This document shows positions 1 to 7,342 of a stretch of 14,124 bases of DNA, piece after piece (position 1 is the stretch's first letter; each line of letters begins with the position of its first letter). The notes below the pieces were generated by a model. That model ran no database searches. It worked only from the letters and a program-made list of their open reading frames with translations, and was not told where the DNA came from. The DNA is from Bacteroidota bacterium (GTDB lineage Bacteria; Bacteroidota; Bacteroidia; Flavobacteriales; Weeksellaceae). The position numbers and the translations under genes were made by a program. The stretch is taken from the NCBI GenBank assembly GCA_023433225.1, contig JAEZDQ010000065.1:1-14124 (forward strand). The letters are read 5' to 3'.

Positions 1-25
1 TTAAATTAGAAATTTTGAATTATAA

Positions 26-619
26 ATGAAATATTTTTGGGTTTTTGTCATACAATTCCTTTTAACTTGTGAAAATTATCCTGAATATTCCTCATTGAAA
101 AAAGAACAATCTGATGGCGAATTTTTATTAAAATCAATTAACCCAAATGATTCTGCAATTCAATATTGGGAAATCAATAAAATAAATTTATTAACTCCTA
201 AAACAATTTATTTCACCGGGCGTAAAAATTTAGAACCAAGTTTGAAAGAAAGAGAAAAAATTGGTTTTTTCCAAGGTTGCCAGCCACTACATTGTGCTTA
301 TAATATTATTTATTTTAAAAATGATAAATGGCACTTGGTAACTTCCGAATATGATTTGAAAAATTTTATGGGAAAAATTGATAATGAATTTGAAGCTTTT
401 CTTATTGCCAAAATTAACAACTTTTCAATTGACAATATAAATGAAGAAGGAAATGGGTTTTTAATTTCAGATAATGATTTCTTCCTAAAAGTAATGAAAT
501 ATAAAAGCTGTCCTGTCTCAAAAGAATCATTCTTACTCCAAATTTCCACTGACGGGAAAATTAAAACTAAAAAAAGCTTAGGCCACTATTATAAATCAAC
601 TGATTGTATTACTTATTGA
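26..619 (+). CDS. Hypothetical protein, possibly secreted or a lipoprotein, AT-rich
   Basis: Unrecognised 197-residue protein. The first ~14 residues are hydrophobic and end in LLTC (Cys15), which could be a relaxed lipobox or simply the end of a signal peptide; the Thr before the Cys is unusual. The body is rich in Asn, Lys, Phe and Tyr and mixes short beta-like hydrophobic stretches with charged segments. Four further Cys residues (two in a G-C-x-x-x-x-C pattern near residue 85-90, two in the C-terminal third) suggest disulfides outside the cytoplasm. I see no catalytic motif. Sampled rows of this gene are about 22-30% G+C, well below the following gene, which hints at foreign origin or relaxed selection. 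A perfect palindrome about 80 bases downstream could end its transcript. The ATG at 26 is chosen because it puts the hydrophobic stretch at the N terminus. The reading frame is certain to be open; the function is unknown. Confidence 0.7.
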   Translation: MKYFWVFVIQFLLTCENYPEYSSLKKEQSDGEFLLKSINPNDSAIQYWEINKINLLTPKTIYFTGRKNLEPSLKEREKIGFFQGCQPLHCAYNIIYFKNDKWHLVTSEYDLKNFMGKIDNEFEAFLIAKINNFSIDNINEEGNGFLISDNDFFLKVMKYKSCPVSKESFLLQISTDGKIKTKKSLGHYYKSTDCITY

Positions 620-700
620 TTATGTGATTTATTCCCGGCCACAGAAAACACGGTGGAATGGAATTGGTGGATTATACAATTGCACTATTTCGAAAATCTT

Positions 701-733
701 AGCCTTGTCAAGGTTTAAAACCTTGACAAGGCT
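701..733. repeat. Perfect 33-base palindrome, possible terminator or interspersed repeat
   Basis: Two perfectly complementary 16-base arms (701-716 and 718-733) flank a single A. Each arm contains a near-palindromic core, CCTTGTCAAGG or CCTTGACAAGG, ending in TTT or starting with AAA. As RNA this would be a very stable hairpin with almost no loop. It lies between two plus-strand genes (stop at 619, next start at 819) and has no long T-run after it, so simple rho-independent termination is not obvious; a dispersed intergenic repeat is equally possible. The rest of the 620-818 gap shows only a weak promoter-like TATCTTTC at 782-789, with no well-spaced upstream box. Confidence 0.8.
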
Positions 734-818
734 TCACAACCTTTAACATCCCGTTCACAGCCTGATTGTAACAATTTTATTTATCTTTCGACCTATTTCG
801 TTCAAATTCAATTTTACC

Positions 819-3359
819 ATGAAAAAACAATTCTTCAGCTTTGCGTTTGCGTGTTTTATTTCCATAAGTGCTTATTCTCAAATCCAAGAAACACTTCCCC
901 CGAGCTATCGAGAAAACCAATCCGATAAAATGGATATTTTCCGTGCAGAAGCGGAAAGATTAACCGCACTGGTTCACACCAAACTCGACCTGAAATTTGA
1001 CTGGGAAAAAGAACAGGTAAATGGTGAAGCCTGGATTACCGCCAAACCTTATTTCTACGATACAAACAAACTGATTTTCGATGCCAAAGCCATGTTAATC
1101 CATGAAGTCGCATTGGTGACAGGAAACACAAAAAAGAAATTGAATTTCACCAATGACGAATGGCAATTATTCATCGATTTGGATAAGACTTATAACCGCA
1201 ATCAGGAATATACAATTTACATCAAATATACGGCTCGTCCCAATGAAGTAAAACAGCAAGGAAGTGCCGCGATTTCCGACGCTAAAGGGATGTATTTCAT
1301 CAATGCGCGCGGAGAAGACCCGGACAAACCGACTCAAATCTGGACACAGGGAGAAACCGAATCTTCATCCTGCTGGTTCCCGACGATTGACAAACCGAAC
1401 CAAAAAACTTCTCAGGAAATTTACCTGACTGTTCCCGATAAATTTGTCACGCTTTCCAACGGTAAACTGGAAAAACAAACCAAAAATTCCGACGGCACAA
1501 GAACAGATTACTGGAATTTCTCTAAAAAACATGCGCCTTATTTATTCTTTGTAGGAATTGGGGATTACGCAATTGTCAAAGACAAATGGAAAAACATAGA
1601 TGTCGATTATTATGTCGAACATGAATATGCACCTTATGCCAAAGATATTTTTGGGAATACTCCTGAAATGATGACTTTCTTTTCCGAATTGTTGGACTAC
1701 GAATACCCCTGGAACAAATACCATCAAATCACCGCGAGAGATTATGTCAGCGGAGCAATGGAAAACACAACTGCCGTTATTTTCTATGACAAAGTTCAAC
1801 AGAAACCCGGGCAGTTAATCGATGAAAATACAGCCGAAGGAATCATTGCCCATGAACTTTTCCATCACTGGTTCGGTGATCTGGTCACGACAGAAAGCTG
1901 GGGAAACCTTACCGTGAACGAATCTTTGGCCAATTATTCGGAATACCTTTGGTTTGAACACAAATACGGAAAAGACAAAGCCGAAGAAGACAGGTACGAT
2001 GACTTGGAGGGATATAAAATGGATCCCGCTAATTTCAATAAAAATTTAGTCCGAATTCATTACAATGCCCGCGAAGATATGTTTGACGGCGTTTCCTACA
2101 ACAAAGGCGGAAAAGGCGTTTTGCACATGTTGCGAAGCTATTTGGGCGATGAAGCTTTCTTCGGCGGACTGAGCAAATATCTGCATGATTATGAATACGG
2201 AACAGCCGAGGCGGTTCAGATCCGTCTGGCTATGGAAGCCGTGAGCGGCCGTGATTTGAACTGGTTCTTTGACCAATGGTACTTTGCCAACGGGCATCCG
2301 CAATTAAATATCGCTTATGATTATAATGCTTCTTCAAAAAAAATAAAAGTTACCGTGGTTCAAACCCAAACCAATCAATTGTTTGAATTTCCGTTCGCGT
2401 TTGATGTTGTGGTTGATGGAAAAGCAATGCGTCACCATGTATGGGTTTCAAAAAAGAAAGAGAATTCATTTGAATTCGATGCAACCAAAGCTCCGGACGT
2501 TGTCATCCCCAATGCAGACCAGGATATTTTATGCGACATCAATGACAATAAATCCATCGAAGCATTTATCCAACAATACAAGAATGCCAAAGATGAATTC
2601 ACTTCAAGGTTATTGGCCATCAATGCTTTCGCCGATGCGCAATCAACCAATGAAACGGCATTAAACGCATTGATTAATGCATTGAACGACCCTTACCACG
2701 GCATCCGCATCCATGCCATTTATAAATTGGATGCGCAAAGCATCAAAGTGAAGGAAAAAGCCATCCCGGGCTTGAAGAAGTTAGCTGCTTCTGACCCCAA
2801 AACATTGGTAAAAGCTGCTGCCATGAATTTGCTAAACCAAATGAGTGTGGATGATATTTCCATTTTCCAAAACGGTTTAAACAGTGAATCTTTCAGCGTC
2901 CAGTCGGCTGCTGCTTCGGGAGTCATGCGCTTGGATCCTTCGAAAGTTTCGGAACTCGCTGAGCTGGATAACGAAGTCCTGCAAAACAGCCCGGAACTGA
3001 TTGCGGAATTATTACCGACTTGGATTGAATCTAATGATAAGTCGAAATTAGGAGTCATTGCGGAATCTGTTGCTTTATTTTCTTTTACCAAATATCAAGA
3101 CCCTGTATTGGGCGCCAAGTTGGAAAAAGGATTTAACTGGATGATGAGTTCCGATGATTTGAATTCGACCAAAAAAGCCGCTTCACTTTATAAGCAGGTA
3201 TTAAATTACATCAAAGACAATCCTGGTGCAGTGATGGTTATGCGACAAACCATTCAGCAGGCCATTTCAATGAAAAGCCAAGCAAATACGGCAAACCCTT
3301 CCAAAAGTTTAGAAGAACAAATCACAGTCCTGAACCAAACTTTGGACAATTTGAAATAG
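819..3359 (+). CDS. Secreted M1 family zinc aminopeptidase
   Basis: Predicted zinc aminopeptidase that trims N-terminal residues from peptides, acting outside the cytoplasm. An N-terminal signal peptide (Lys-Lys then ~15 hydrophobic residues, ending in SAYSQ around residue 20) suits export. The substrate-binding motif GAMEN is at residues 312-316. The zinc site HEXXH-X18-E is complete: His345, Glu346, His349 and Glu368. The transition-state Tyr is probably Tyr427 in VSYNKGG. The catalytic part is followed from about residue 570 by a helical region with HEAT-like repeats, as is common in long M1 enzymes. At 846 residues the protein is full length for the family. It stands alone: the palindrome lies upstream, and the next small gene starts 74 bases downstream. 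Family assignment is secure; substrate preference cannot be read from the sequence. Confidence 0.96.
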   Translation: MKKQFFSFAFACFISISAYSQIQETLPPSYRENQSDKMDIFRAEAERLTALVHTKLDLKFDWEKEQVNGEAWITAKPYFYDTNKLIFDAKAMLIHEVALVTGNTKKKLNFTNDEWQLFIDLDKTYNRNQEYTIYIKYTARPNEVKQQGSAAISDAKGMYFINARGEDPDKPTQIWTQGETESSSCWFPTIDKPNQKTSQEIYLTVPDKFVTLSNGKLEKQTKNSDGTRTDYWNFSKKHAPYLFFVGIGDYAIVKDKWKNIDVDYYVEHEYAPYAKDIFGNTPEMMTFFSELLDYEYPWNKYHQITARDYVSGAMENTTAVIFYDKVQQKPGQLIDENTAEGIIAHELFHHWFGDLVTTESWGNLTVNESLANYSEYLWFEHKYGKDKAEEDRYDDLEGYKMDPANFNKNLVRIHYNAREDMFDGVSYNKGGKGVLHMLRSYLGDEAFFGGLSKYLHDYEYGTAEAVQIRLAMEAVSGRDLNWFFDQWYFANGHPQLNIAYDYNASSKKIKVTVVQTQTNQLFEFPFAFDVVVDGKAMRHHVWVSKKKENSFEFDATKAPDVVIPNADQDILCDINDNKSIEAFIQQYKNAKDEFTSRLLAINAFADAQSTNETALNALINALNDPYHGIRIHAIYKLDAQSIKVKEKAIPGLKKLAASDPKTLVKAAAMNLLNQMSVDDISIFQNGLNSESFSVQSAAASGVMRLDPSKVSELAELDNEVLQNSPELIAELLPTWIESNDKSKLGVIAESVALFSFTKYQDPVLGAKLEKGFNWMMSSDDLNSTKKAASLYKQVLNYIKDNPGAVMVMRQTIQQAISMKSQANTANPSKSLEEQITVLNQTLDNLK

Positions 3360-3433
3360 GAATTGCCAAGAATCCAATCAGAATTACCCGTTTGGTTCCG
3401 GTGGGTTTCTATTTAATTGCCTAAATTTGTAAA

Positions 3434-3595
3434 ATGTTTTTCACCATCGTTCAATACTTATTCATCGCCATCGTATTCGGCATCGCATTGTGGTACGTGA
3501 TTGGGATGTTTCGCAGTTCGTTTGGTTCCAAAAAATCCTGCTCGGGCGGTTGTTGCTCCGGCCCGGTGGTACAGAAGGAACCCAAAGAACAATAA
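3434..3595 (+). CDS. Small Cys-rich membrane protein, FeoB-associated type
   Basis: 53-residue protein. Residues 1-26 form one hydrophobic membrane helix (FFTIVQYLFIAIVFGIALWY). It is followed by a basic turn and a Cys cluster, SCSGGCCSG (three Cys at about 36, 40 and 41), then a charged tail ending KEPKEQ. This plan, one helix plus a short Cys-rich tail, matches the FeoB-associated Cys-rich membrane proteins usually coded just after the ferrous iron transporter gene feoB. In that family the Cys residues are thought to bind metal or respond to redox state. Here there is no feoB in the window: the upstream gene is the aminopeptidase and downstream is a 22-bp repeat array. The gene is therefore an orphan, and the family assignment rests on layout and the Cys cluster. 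The ATG at 3434 gives the helix directly at the N terminus. Confidence 0.75.
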   Translation: MFFTIVQYLFIAIVFGIALWYVIGMFRSSFGSKKSCSGGCCSGPVVQKEPKEQ

Positions 3596-3654
3596 GCTTC
3601 ACCAAAGCCGCTACAGCAGCCCGTTCTATGCTCGTTCCGCTGAACTTTCAGGCT

Positions 3655-3798
3655 CGCTTGTGAAAATCGGCAGGACGATTTCCCGAAATCGGCAGGGAGA
3701 TTTTCCAAAATCGGCAGGGAGATTTCCAAAAAACAACAAGTGGATTTCCAAAAAAGAACAAGTCGATTTCCCAAAAAGGCCAGCATGATTTTATTTTA
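3655..3798. repeat. Intergenic tandem array, exact 22-bp period (array 1)
   Basis: The string GATTT recurs at 3677, 3699, 3721, 3743, 3765 and 3787, exactly 22 bases apart each time. The unit is roughly GATTTYCMRAAATC followed by eight variable bases. The 14-base part is close to an inverted repeat (GATTT...AAATC) in the first two units; its right half decays to an A-run in later units. The variable part reads GGCAGGGA in two units, then forms ending ACAAGTG, ACAAGTC and CAGCAT. A degenerate half unit precedes at about 3661. Period and copy number are read directly. The array fills most of the gap between the small Cys-rich gene (stop 3595) and the terminator of the convergent lipoprotein gene. 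Because 22 is not a multiple of three it does not code a regular peptide repeat. Function unknown. Confidence 0.9.
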
Positions 3799-3879
3799 AA
3801 TGAATGAGAAAGTGGTTCAATGGGTATGAATTCAATCGAAATAATTCTTGTTAAATGCCTGATGGACAACTGACGGGAA

Positions 3880-3912
3880 TAAAAAAACCGGGCTTCAAAA
3901 GATGCCCGGCTT
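3880..3912 (-). terminator. Rho-independent terminator of the lipoprotein gene
   Basis: Read on the minus strand, a 6-bp all-GC stem (CCGGGC / GCCCGG) closes a 10-base loop and is followed by seven T residues. It starts about 23 bases after the stop codon of the lipoprotein gene at 3933. No T-run exists on the plus-strand side, so it appears to act only for the minus strand. Confidence 0.88.
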
Positions 3913-3932
3913 CCTTAATAACCTCAAAAATA

Positions 3933-4850
3933 TCATGGCGATACAATGATGGGTACGTCTATTTCTCCTTGGGTAACTTCAATTTCTTCGTCCACCCCAC
4001 CTGTAAACTTCTTGATGGTGCCGGTAAAAGTCCCGATCACCCTGCCCTGAACGTCTTGGGTGATTTCGGTAATGGTAACTGAAACCGGTAAATATTCGTC
4101 GTTTTCTTCGTCATAATTGGTATAAAACTCATTCGGGTCTTCGGTGGTTCCCAATGAAACTTCGATGATGACCTCGTCTTCTTCGGTAAAAGTTCCCACC
4201 TCCAAACCGCCCGGAACGATGATTCTCAGGTCTTGCAGCTCATCATTTTGGCCGGTAATCAGCGCATTGGTTACTTGCCCCGTCGCATGTGCATCGGTGC
4301 TGAAGTCCAAAAGTACGTTGTCAAATTTCCCTTTCAGGATGCCATCTCCGCCTTCTTCCATGGTAAATGGGATTTCATTAAAAATCCCGTTGGTAATTTC
4401 AAATTCCTCACCCGTTGTGATGTTCATCACCTCTCCGCTAAAGGTTCCGGTCACGACCATATCGAACATATTGAGTTCTGAGATGTGTACAATCAACGGT
4501 TGCAATTGCCCTGCGGAATTGATGTTTGCAAAGTTGCCTAAATCCCCGCCCAACGTCAGCATAATCATGGCTCCCCCACCTTGGTTATAAGTCCCTTCCT
4601 GCAAGGGTTGGGTAAATGATATTTTAATGGTTTGGCCTTCTTCATTGGCTCCGTCGATACTGGTTGCCGCGTCGTTGGAAACGGCAGAAACCGTGGTACT
4701 GAAATCATAGAGCGTCCCGTCTAATTCAGCGGAATAGGTGCCCGGCAGGACCGGCGTTAGGAATTCGTCGCCAGGAGTCAGCAATTCGCTATCTGAGCAA
4801 CTTTGGAAGATTACCAGAAAAACCATGACGAGGCCGAAATATCTTTTCAT
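3933..4850 (-). CDS. Surface-type lipoprotein with two tandem homologous beta domains
   Basis: 305-residue predicted lipoprotein of unknown function. The signal peptide is MKRYFGLVMVFLVIFQSC with the lipidated Cys at 18. The next residues, SDSE, are acidic and resemble the lipoprotein export signal described in Flavobacterium, which would place it on the outer face of the outer membrane. The mature part appears to be two copies of one beta-rich domain: residues about 39-162 and 171-302. Matching anchors are DGTLYDFST with FDNVLLDFST, EGTY with VGTF, VTGTFSGEV with VIGTFTGTI, and EFEITNGIF with EIEVTQGEI. The GTF-G plus 'ITNG' pattern is reminiscent of small Flavobacterial lipoprotein domains such as DUF6252, but this is from memory and unproven. 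The mature protein is very acidic. The gene ends at a clear terminator and probably stands alone. Confidence 0.85.
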   Translation of the reverse strand: MKRYFGLVMVFLVIFQSCSDSELLTPGDEFLTPVLPGTYSAELDGTLYDFSTTVSAVSNDAATSIDGANEEGQTIKISFTQPLQEGTYNQGGGAMIMLTLGGDLGNFANINSAGQLQPLIVHISELNMFDMVVTGTFSGEVMNITTGEEFEITNGIFNEIPFTMEEGGDGILKGKFDNVLLDFSTDAHATGQVTNALITGQNDELQDLRIIVPGGLEVGTFTEEDEVIIEVSLGTTEDPNEFYTNYDEENDEYLPVSVTITEITQDVQGRVIGTFTGTIKKFTGGVDEEIEVTQGEIDVPIIVSP

Positions 4851-4919
4851 TTTTTAATTTTTGCTAAAAATAGTATAAATAACTTTATCTTTTTAACGGA
4901 GTTTAAGAAAAAGTATTGT

Positions 4920-5663
4920 TTAATAAGGGTTACTGCTCATTTCTCCGGAAACAATCCCAAGCGCAGACGAGGTTCCGATTCGCTTTACACCCAATTGGAT
5001 CATCGCTTCTGCATCGGTTTTTGTTTTCACGCCGCCCGATGCCTTTACGGAAAGCGGCGAAGCCGCATCAAGCATCAGCCGGATGACATGCTCATTGGCG
5101 CCATTGGGCTCACCGTTCTGTGTTTCAAAGAATCCGGTCGAGGATTTAACGAATACATTTTCCGGCGGATAACCGGAAAGCTTTTCCAAGACGATTTCTT
5201 TAATCAGTCGGGATAATTTCACAATTTCACCATCCGTCAAAGCGGCGGTTTCGATGATCCATTTCACCACCTTTCCTTCTTTCAGCCCTAATCGGGAACA
5301 AGCTTCCACTTCTTCCCTTACTTTTTCTTCATTGCCTTTTTTAAATGCGGTATAGTCCACCACGAAGTCCAGTTCGTCGGCACCATCGGCAACGGCTTTT
5401 TGTGCTTCCGACAATTTTTCTGCAACGGAACCTTTTCCTTCCGGGAAATCGATGACGGTGCCTAATTTGACCTTGGCTTGTTTTTCGTCTATCAGCATCC
5501 GCACCGAACGCACATAGTCCGGGCGAATCATCATCGCATAGAAACCGTTTTCAATCGCTTCATGGGTCAAATAGTGTATTTTTTCTAAGGTTTCGGAATC
5601 GGACAATCCACTCTGTTTGGGCGTCTTAAGGTAGGTGGAATCCAAATAGGCAGCTAACTTCAT
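4920..5663 (-). CDS. deoC: Deoxyribose-phosphate aldolase
   Basis: Class I aldolase that splits 2-deoxyribose 5-phosphate into glyceraldehyde 3-phosphate and acetaldehyde, in the cytoplasm, during deoxynucleoside salvage. The expected residues are present: Lys173 in VFVKSSTGF as the Schiff-base lysine, Lys207 in SVKASGGVKT as the second active-site lysine, and Asp99 in DELDFVVDY as the acid/base aspartate. IDFPEGKGS (71-79) and IGTSSALGI near the C terminus are phosphate- and barrel-end motifs typical of the family. At 247 residues it has normal length. The usual N-terminal IDHT is LDST here (residues 7-10). The ATG at 5663 gives LAAYLDSTYLK at the normal position. It lies 31 bases after the endonuclease-fold gene on the same strand, so the two may be cotranscribed; no other nucleoside-salvage gene is nearby. 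Confidence 0.96.
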   Translation of the reverse strand: MKLAAYLDSTYLKTPKQSGLSDSETLEKIHYLTHEAIENGFYAMMIRPDYVRSVRMLIDEKQAKVKLGTVIDFPEGKGSVAEKLSEAQKAVADGADELDFVVDYTAFKKGNEEKVREEVEACSRLGLKEGKVVKWIIETAALTDGEIVKLSRLIKEIVLEKLSGYPPENVFVKSSTGFFETQNGEPNGANEHVIRLMLDAASPLSVKASGGVKTKTDAEAMIQLGVKRIGTSSALGIVSGEMSSNPY

Positions 5664-5694
5664 TATTCAAAATCATTGGGTTTAGAGCGCAAAT

Positions 5695-6642
5695 TTAATG
5701 ATTTAAAATGGCATAAACCGGAAAATGGTCACTATATCCGGCCAAATATTTATTACCGGCATAAGTGCGAAATGGCCTTCCCTGAAACCCCGGGTTCCTG
5801 TCCTGTAAAAACCTTTCCCGGAAAACTTCGGCGTTTTTAAATTCCAATCCGCCGGGCTGGAGAAAAGCTTGTGAAAAAAGCATTTGATCAAATAAAATCC
5901 AGTTTCCGTCATGCGTTAGCGAACCTGTGTTTTTTTTCAGTTCCCACATCGGGTTATAAAGTTCGTTGGGACTTATACCTCGGGTCTGTCGGGTCCTTAG
6001 AATCCCCACAGCGTCCGAATCATCGGGGTTTCCATTCATATCTCCCATCAAAATGATATAGGCTTTAGGGTCTTGGGTTAAAATTTCATCCATGCGATGC
6101 CGGATTTTTTTTAAAATTAAATTCCTGAAATCCTGATTTACATCAAAATCTCTGCGTGAAGGAAGGTGCACCACAAAACTGTTTAAGAGAAATGATTGGA
6201 ATTGAAATTGGATATACAATACATCGCGGGTATAATCAGTCGGACTGCCTGTTTCCGGAAAAACCATCCGCATCGGTTCAACCTGTACCGGAAAAATAAA
6301 TTCTTTCCTGTAAAGCATTGCTGTGTCCATCCCTCTTTCATCCAAGGAATCGAAATGGATATATTGGTAACCAAACTCCTCCAAAAACCGGGAGTGAATC
6401 AAATCATTCAAAACATTTGCATTTTCAATTTCAGCCAACCCCACAAACAAAGGCGGCATTCCCGTTTTTTCCCAGCCCAATCGGCTGATAGCTTGGCCAA
6501 TTTTATTGACCTTATCCGCATACCTGTTGTTTGTCCATTTTTTACTGCCCTGAGGGGTATAATCCGCGTCATGGATAACAGCATTGTCCCGACAATCAAA
6601 AAAATTTTCAGTGTTGTAAAATCCAATGGAAAAAACTTTCAT
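5695..6642 (-). CDS. Endonuclease/exonuclease/phosphatase-fold protein
   Basis: 315-residue protein of the metal-dependent endonuclease/exonuclease/phosphatase fold, whose members cut phosphodiester or phosphomonoester bonds in DNA, RNA, lipids or inositol phosphates. All core motifs are visible: Asn10 in YNTENFF, Glu71 in GLAEIEN, His159 in VVHLPSRRD, Asp201/Asn203 in MGDMNGNPDD, Asp252 in LFDQML, and Asp305-His306 in YSDHFPVY. No signal peptide is seen, so it is probably cytoplasmic. The ATG at 6642 is chosen over the in-frame TTG at 6645 because a purine-rich AAGGAAGG lies at 6646-6653. It precedes deoC on the same strand with a 31-base gap. It is divergent from the TRIC gene; the 88 bases between them are AT-rich and hold no convincing promoter match. 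The real substrate is not predictable. Confidence 0.9.
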   Translation of the reverse strand: MKVFSIGFYNTENFFDCRDNAVIHDADYTPQGSKKWTNNRYADKVNKIGQAISRLGWEKTGMPPLFVGLAEIENANVLNDLIHSRFLEEFGYQYIHFDSLDERGMDTAMLYRKEFIFPVQVEPMRMVFPETGSPTDYTRDVLYIQFQFQSFLLNSFVVHLPSRRDFDVNQDFRNLILKKIRHRMDEILTQDPKAYIILMGDMNGNPDDSDAVGILRTRQTRGISPNELYNPMWELKKNTGSLTHDGNWILFDQMLFSQAFLQPGGLEFKNAEVFRERFLQDRNPGFQGRPFRTYAGNKYLAGYSDHFPVYAILNH

Positions 6643-6730
6643 CAACCTTCCTTTTTTTTTAAAACCAATTTATAAATCTACAATGATTTTCTTTCTTTAT
6701 TTTTACAATCGAATAAAATATAAATAATCC

Positions 6731-7342
6731 ATGCCCATCCAGTATTATTTTGAAATCATCGGGACGATTGTTTTCGCCATTTCCGGTGCTTTGGCTGCAG
6801 ATGAAAAATCTGGGCAAGATTGGTTTGGTGTAACTTTCGTGGGTTTCATCACGGCCATAGGGGGCGGTAGTTTACGCGACATGCTGTTGGGTAGTTATCC
6901 CTTGGTTTGGGTCAACGATGTCAACTTCATTTATGCAATTATTGTGGGAATTGTATTGATGCGAATTTTTTATGGTTCACTCGACCAATACCGGCGGGAA
7001 CTGTCCTTGTTCGACACAATGGGTATTGCACTCTTTACCGTTTTGGGAACACAAAAAGCACTCGATTTGGGTGTCCATCCGGTCATTGCCGCCATCATGG
7101 GAATGTTTTCTGCGGTCATGGGCGGTGTTCTCCGCGATACTCTTACCAATTCTACACCCGTGATATTCAGGAAAGAAATTTATGCTACCGCCTGTTTAGC
7201 GGGGGCAACACTTTTTTTAATCCTCAACCATTTTGAAGTTCACCGGACTTTCAATTTCATTGTTTCCGGTTTATTTATCATCACCATTCGGGTATTGGCT
7301 GTTTATTTCAAATGGAGTATCCCTAAATTCAAATCATCATGA
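6731..7342 (+). CDS. TRIC/UPF0126 family membrane channel protein
   Basis: 203-residue integral membrane protein of the TRIC (trimeric intracellular cation channel) family, formerly UPF0126. Prokaryotic members studied so far form homotrimeric monovalent-cation channels in the inner membrane. The internal duplication of the family is clear: TAIGGGSLRDMLLG (41-54) in the first half matches AVMGGVLRDTLTN (128-140) in the second, each following a hydrophobic helix. KEIYATA (148-154) is another typical segment. About seven hydrophobic stretches are present. Length is normal. Its stop codon overlaps the start of hutG by four bases (ATGA at 7339-7342), which implies translational coupling. What ties a cation channel to histidine catabolism is not apparent. 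Confidence 0.93.
   Translation: MPIQYYFEIIGTIVFAISGALAADEKSGQDWFGVTFVGFITAIGGGSLRDMLLGSYPLVWVNDVNFIYAIIVGIVLMRIFYGSLDQYRRELSLFDTMGIALFTVLGTQKALDLGVHPVIAAIMGMFSAVMGGVLRDTLTNSTPVIFRKEIYATACLAGATLFLILNHFEVHRTFNFIVSGLFIITIRVLAVYFKWSIPKFKSS

Noticed and set aside
2720..3091. Minus-strand 123-residue frame inside the M1 peptidase gene
   Set aside because: Shadow of the coding strand; the plus-strand protein is continuous and full length, and the antisense product shows no motif.
3384..3415. Terminator after the M1 peptidase gene
   Set aside because: ACCC and GGGT can pair over a long loop before a T-rich stretch, but the stem is only four bases with poor closing pairs.
3422..3429. TAAATTTG as a promoter of the small Cys-rich gene
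   Set aside because: It matches the -7 consensus, but the nearest TTTG is 27 bases upstream and the transcript would start at or inside the ATG at 3434. Probably chance in AT-rich DNA.
3451..3788. Open frames on both strands across array 1 (111 and 95 residues)
   Set aside because: They arise because the A/T-rich 22-bp units lack stops in some frames. Products show no family features and no in-frame repeat, and both overlap the real 53-residue gene in other frames.
4144..4590. Plus-strand 148-residue frame opposite the lipoprotein gene
   Set aside because: Composition is Ser/Pro-rich as expected from antisense of an acidic, Gly/Thr-rich protein; the minus-strand gene has a signal peptide, lipobox and terminator.
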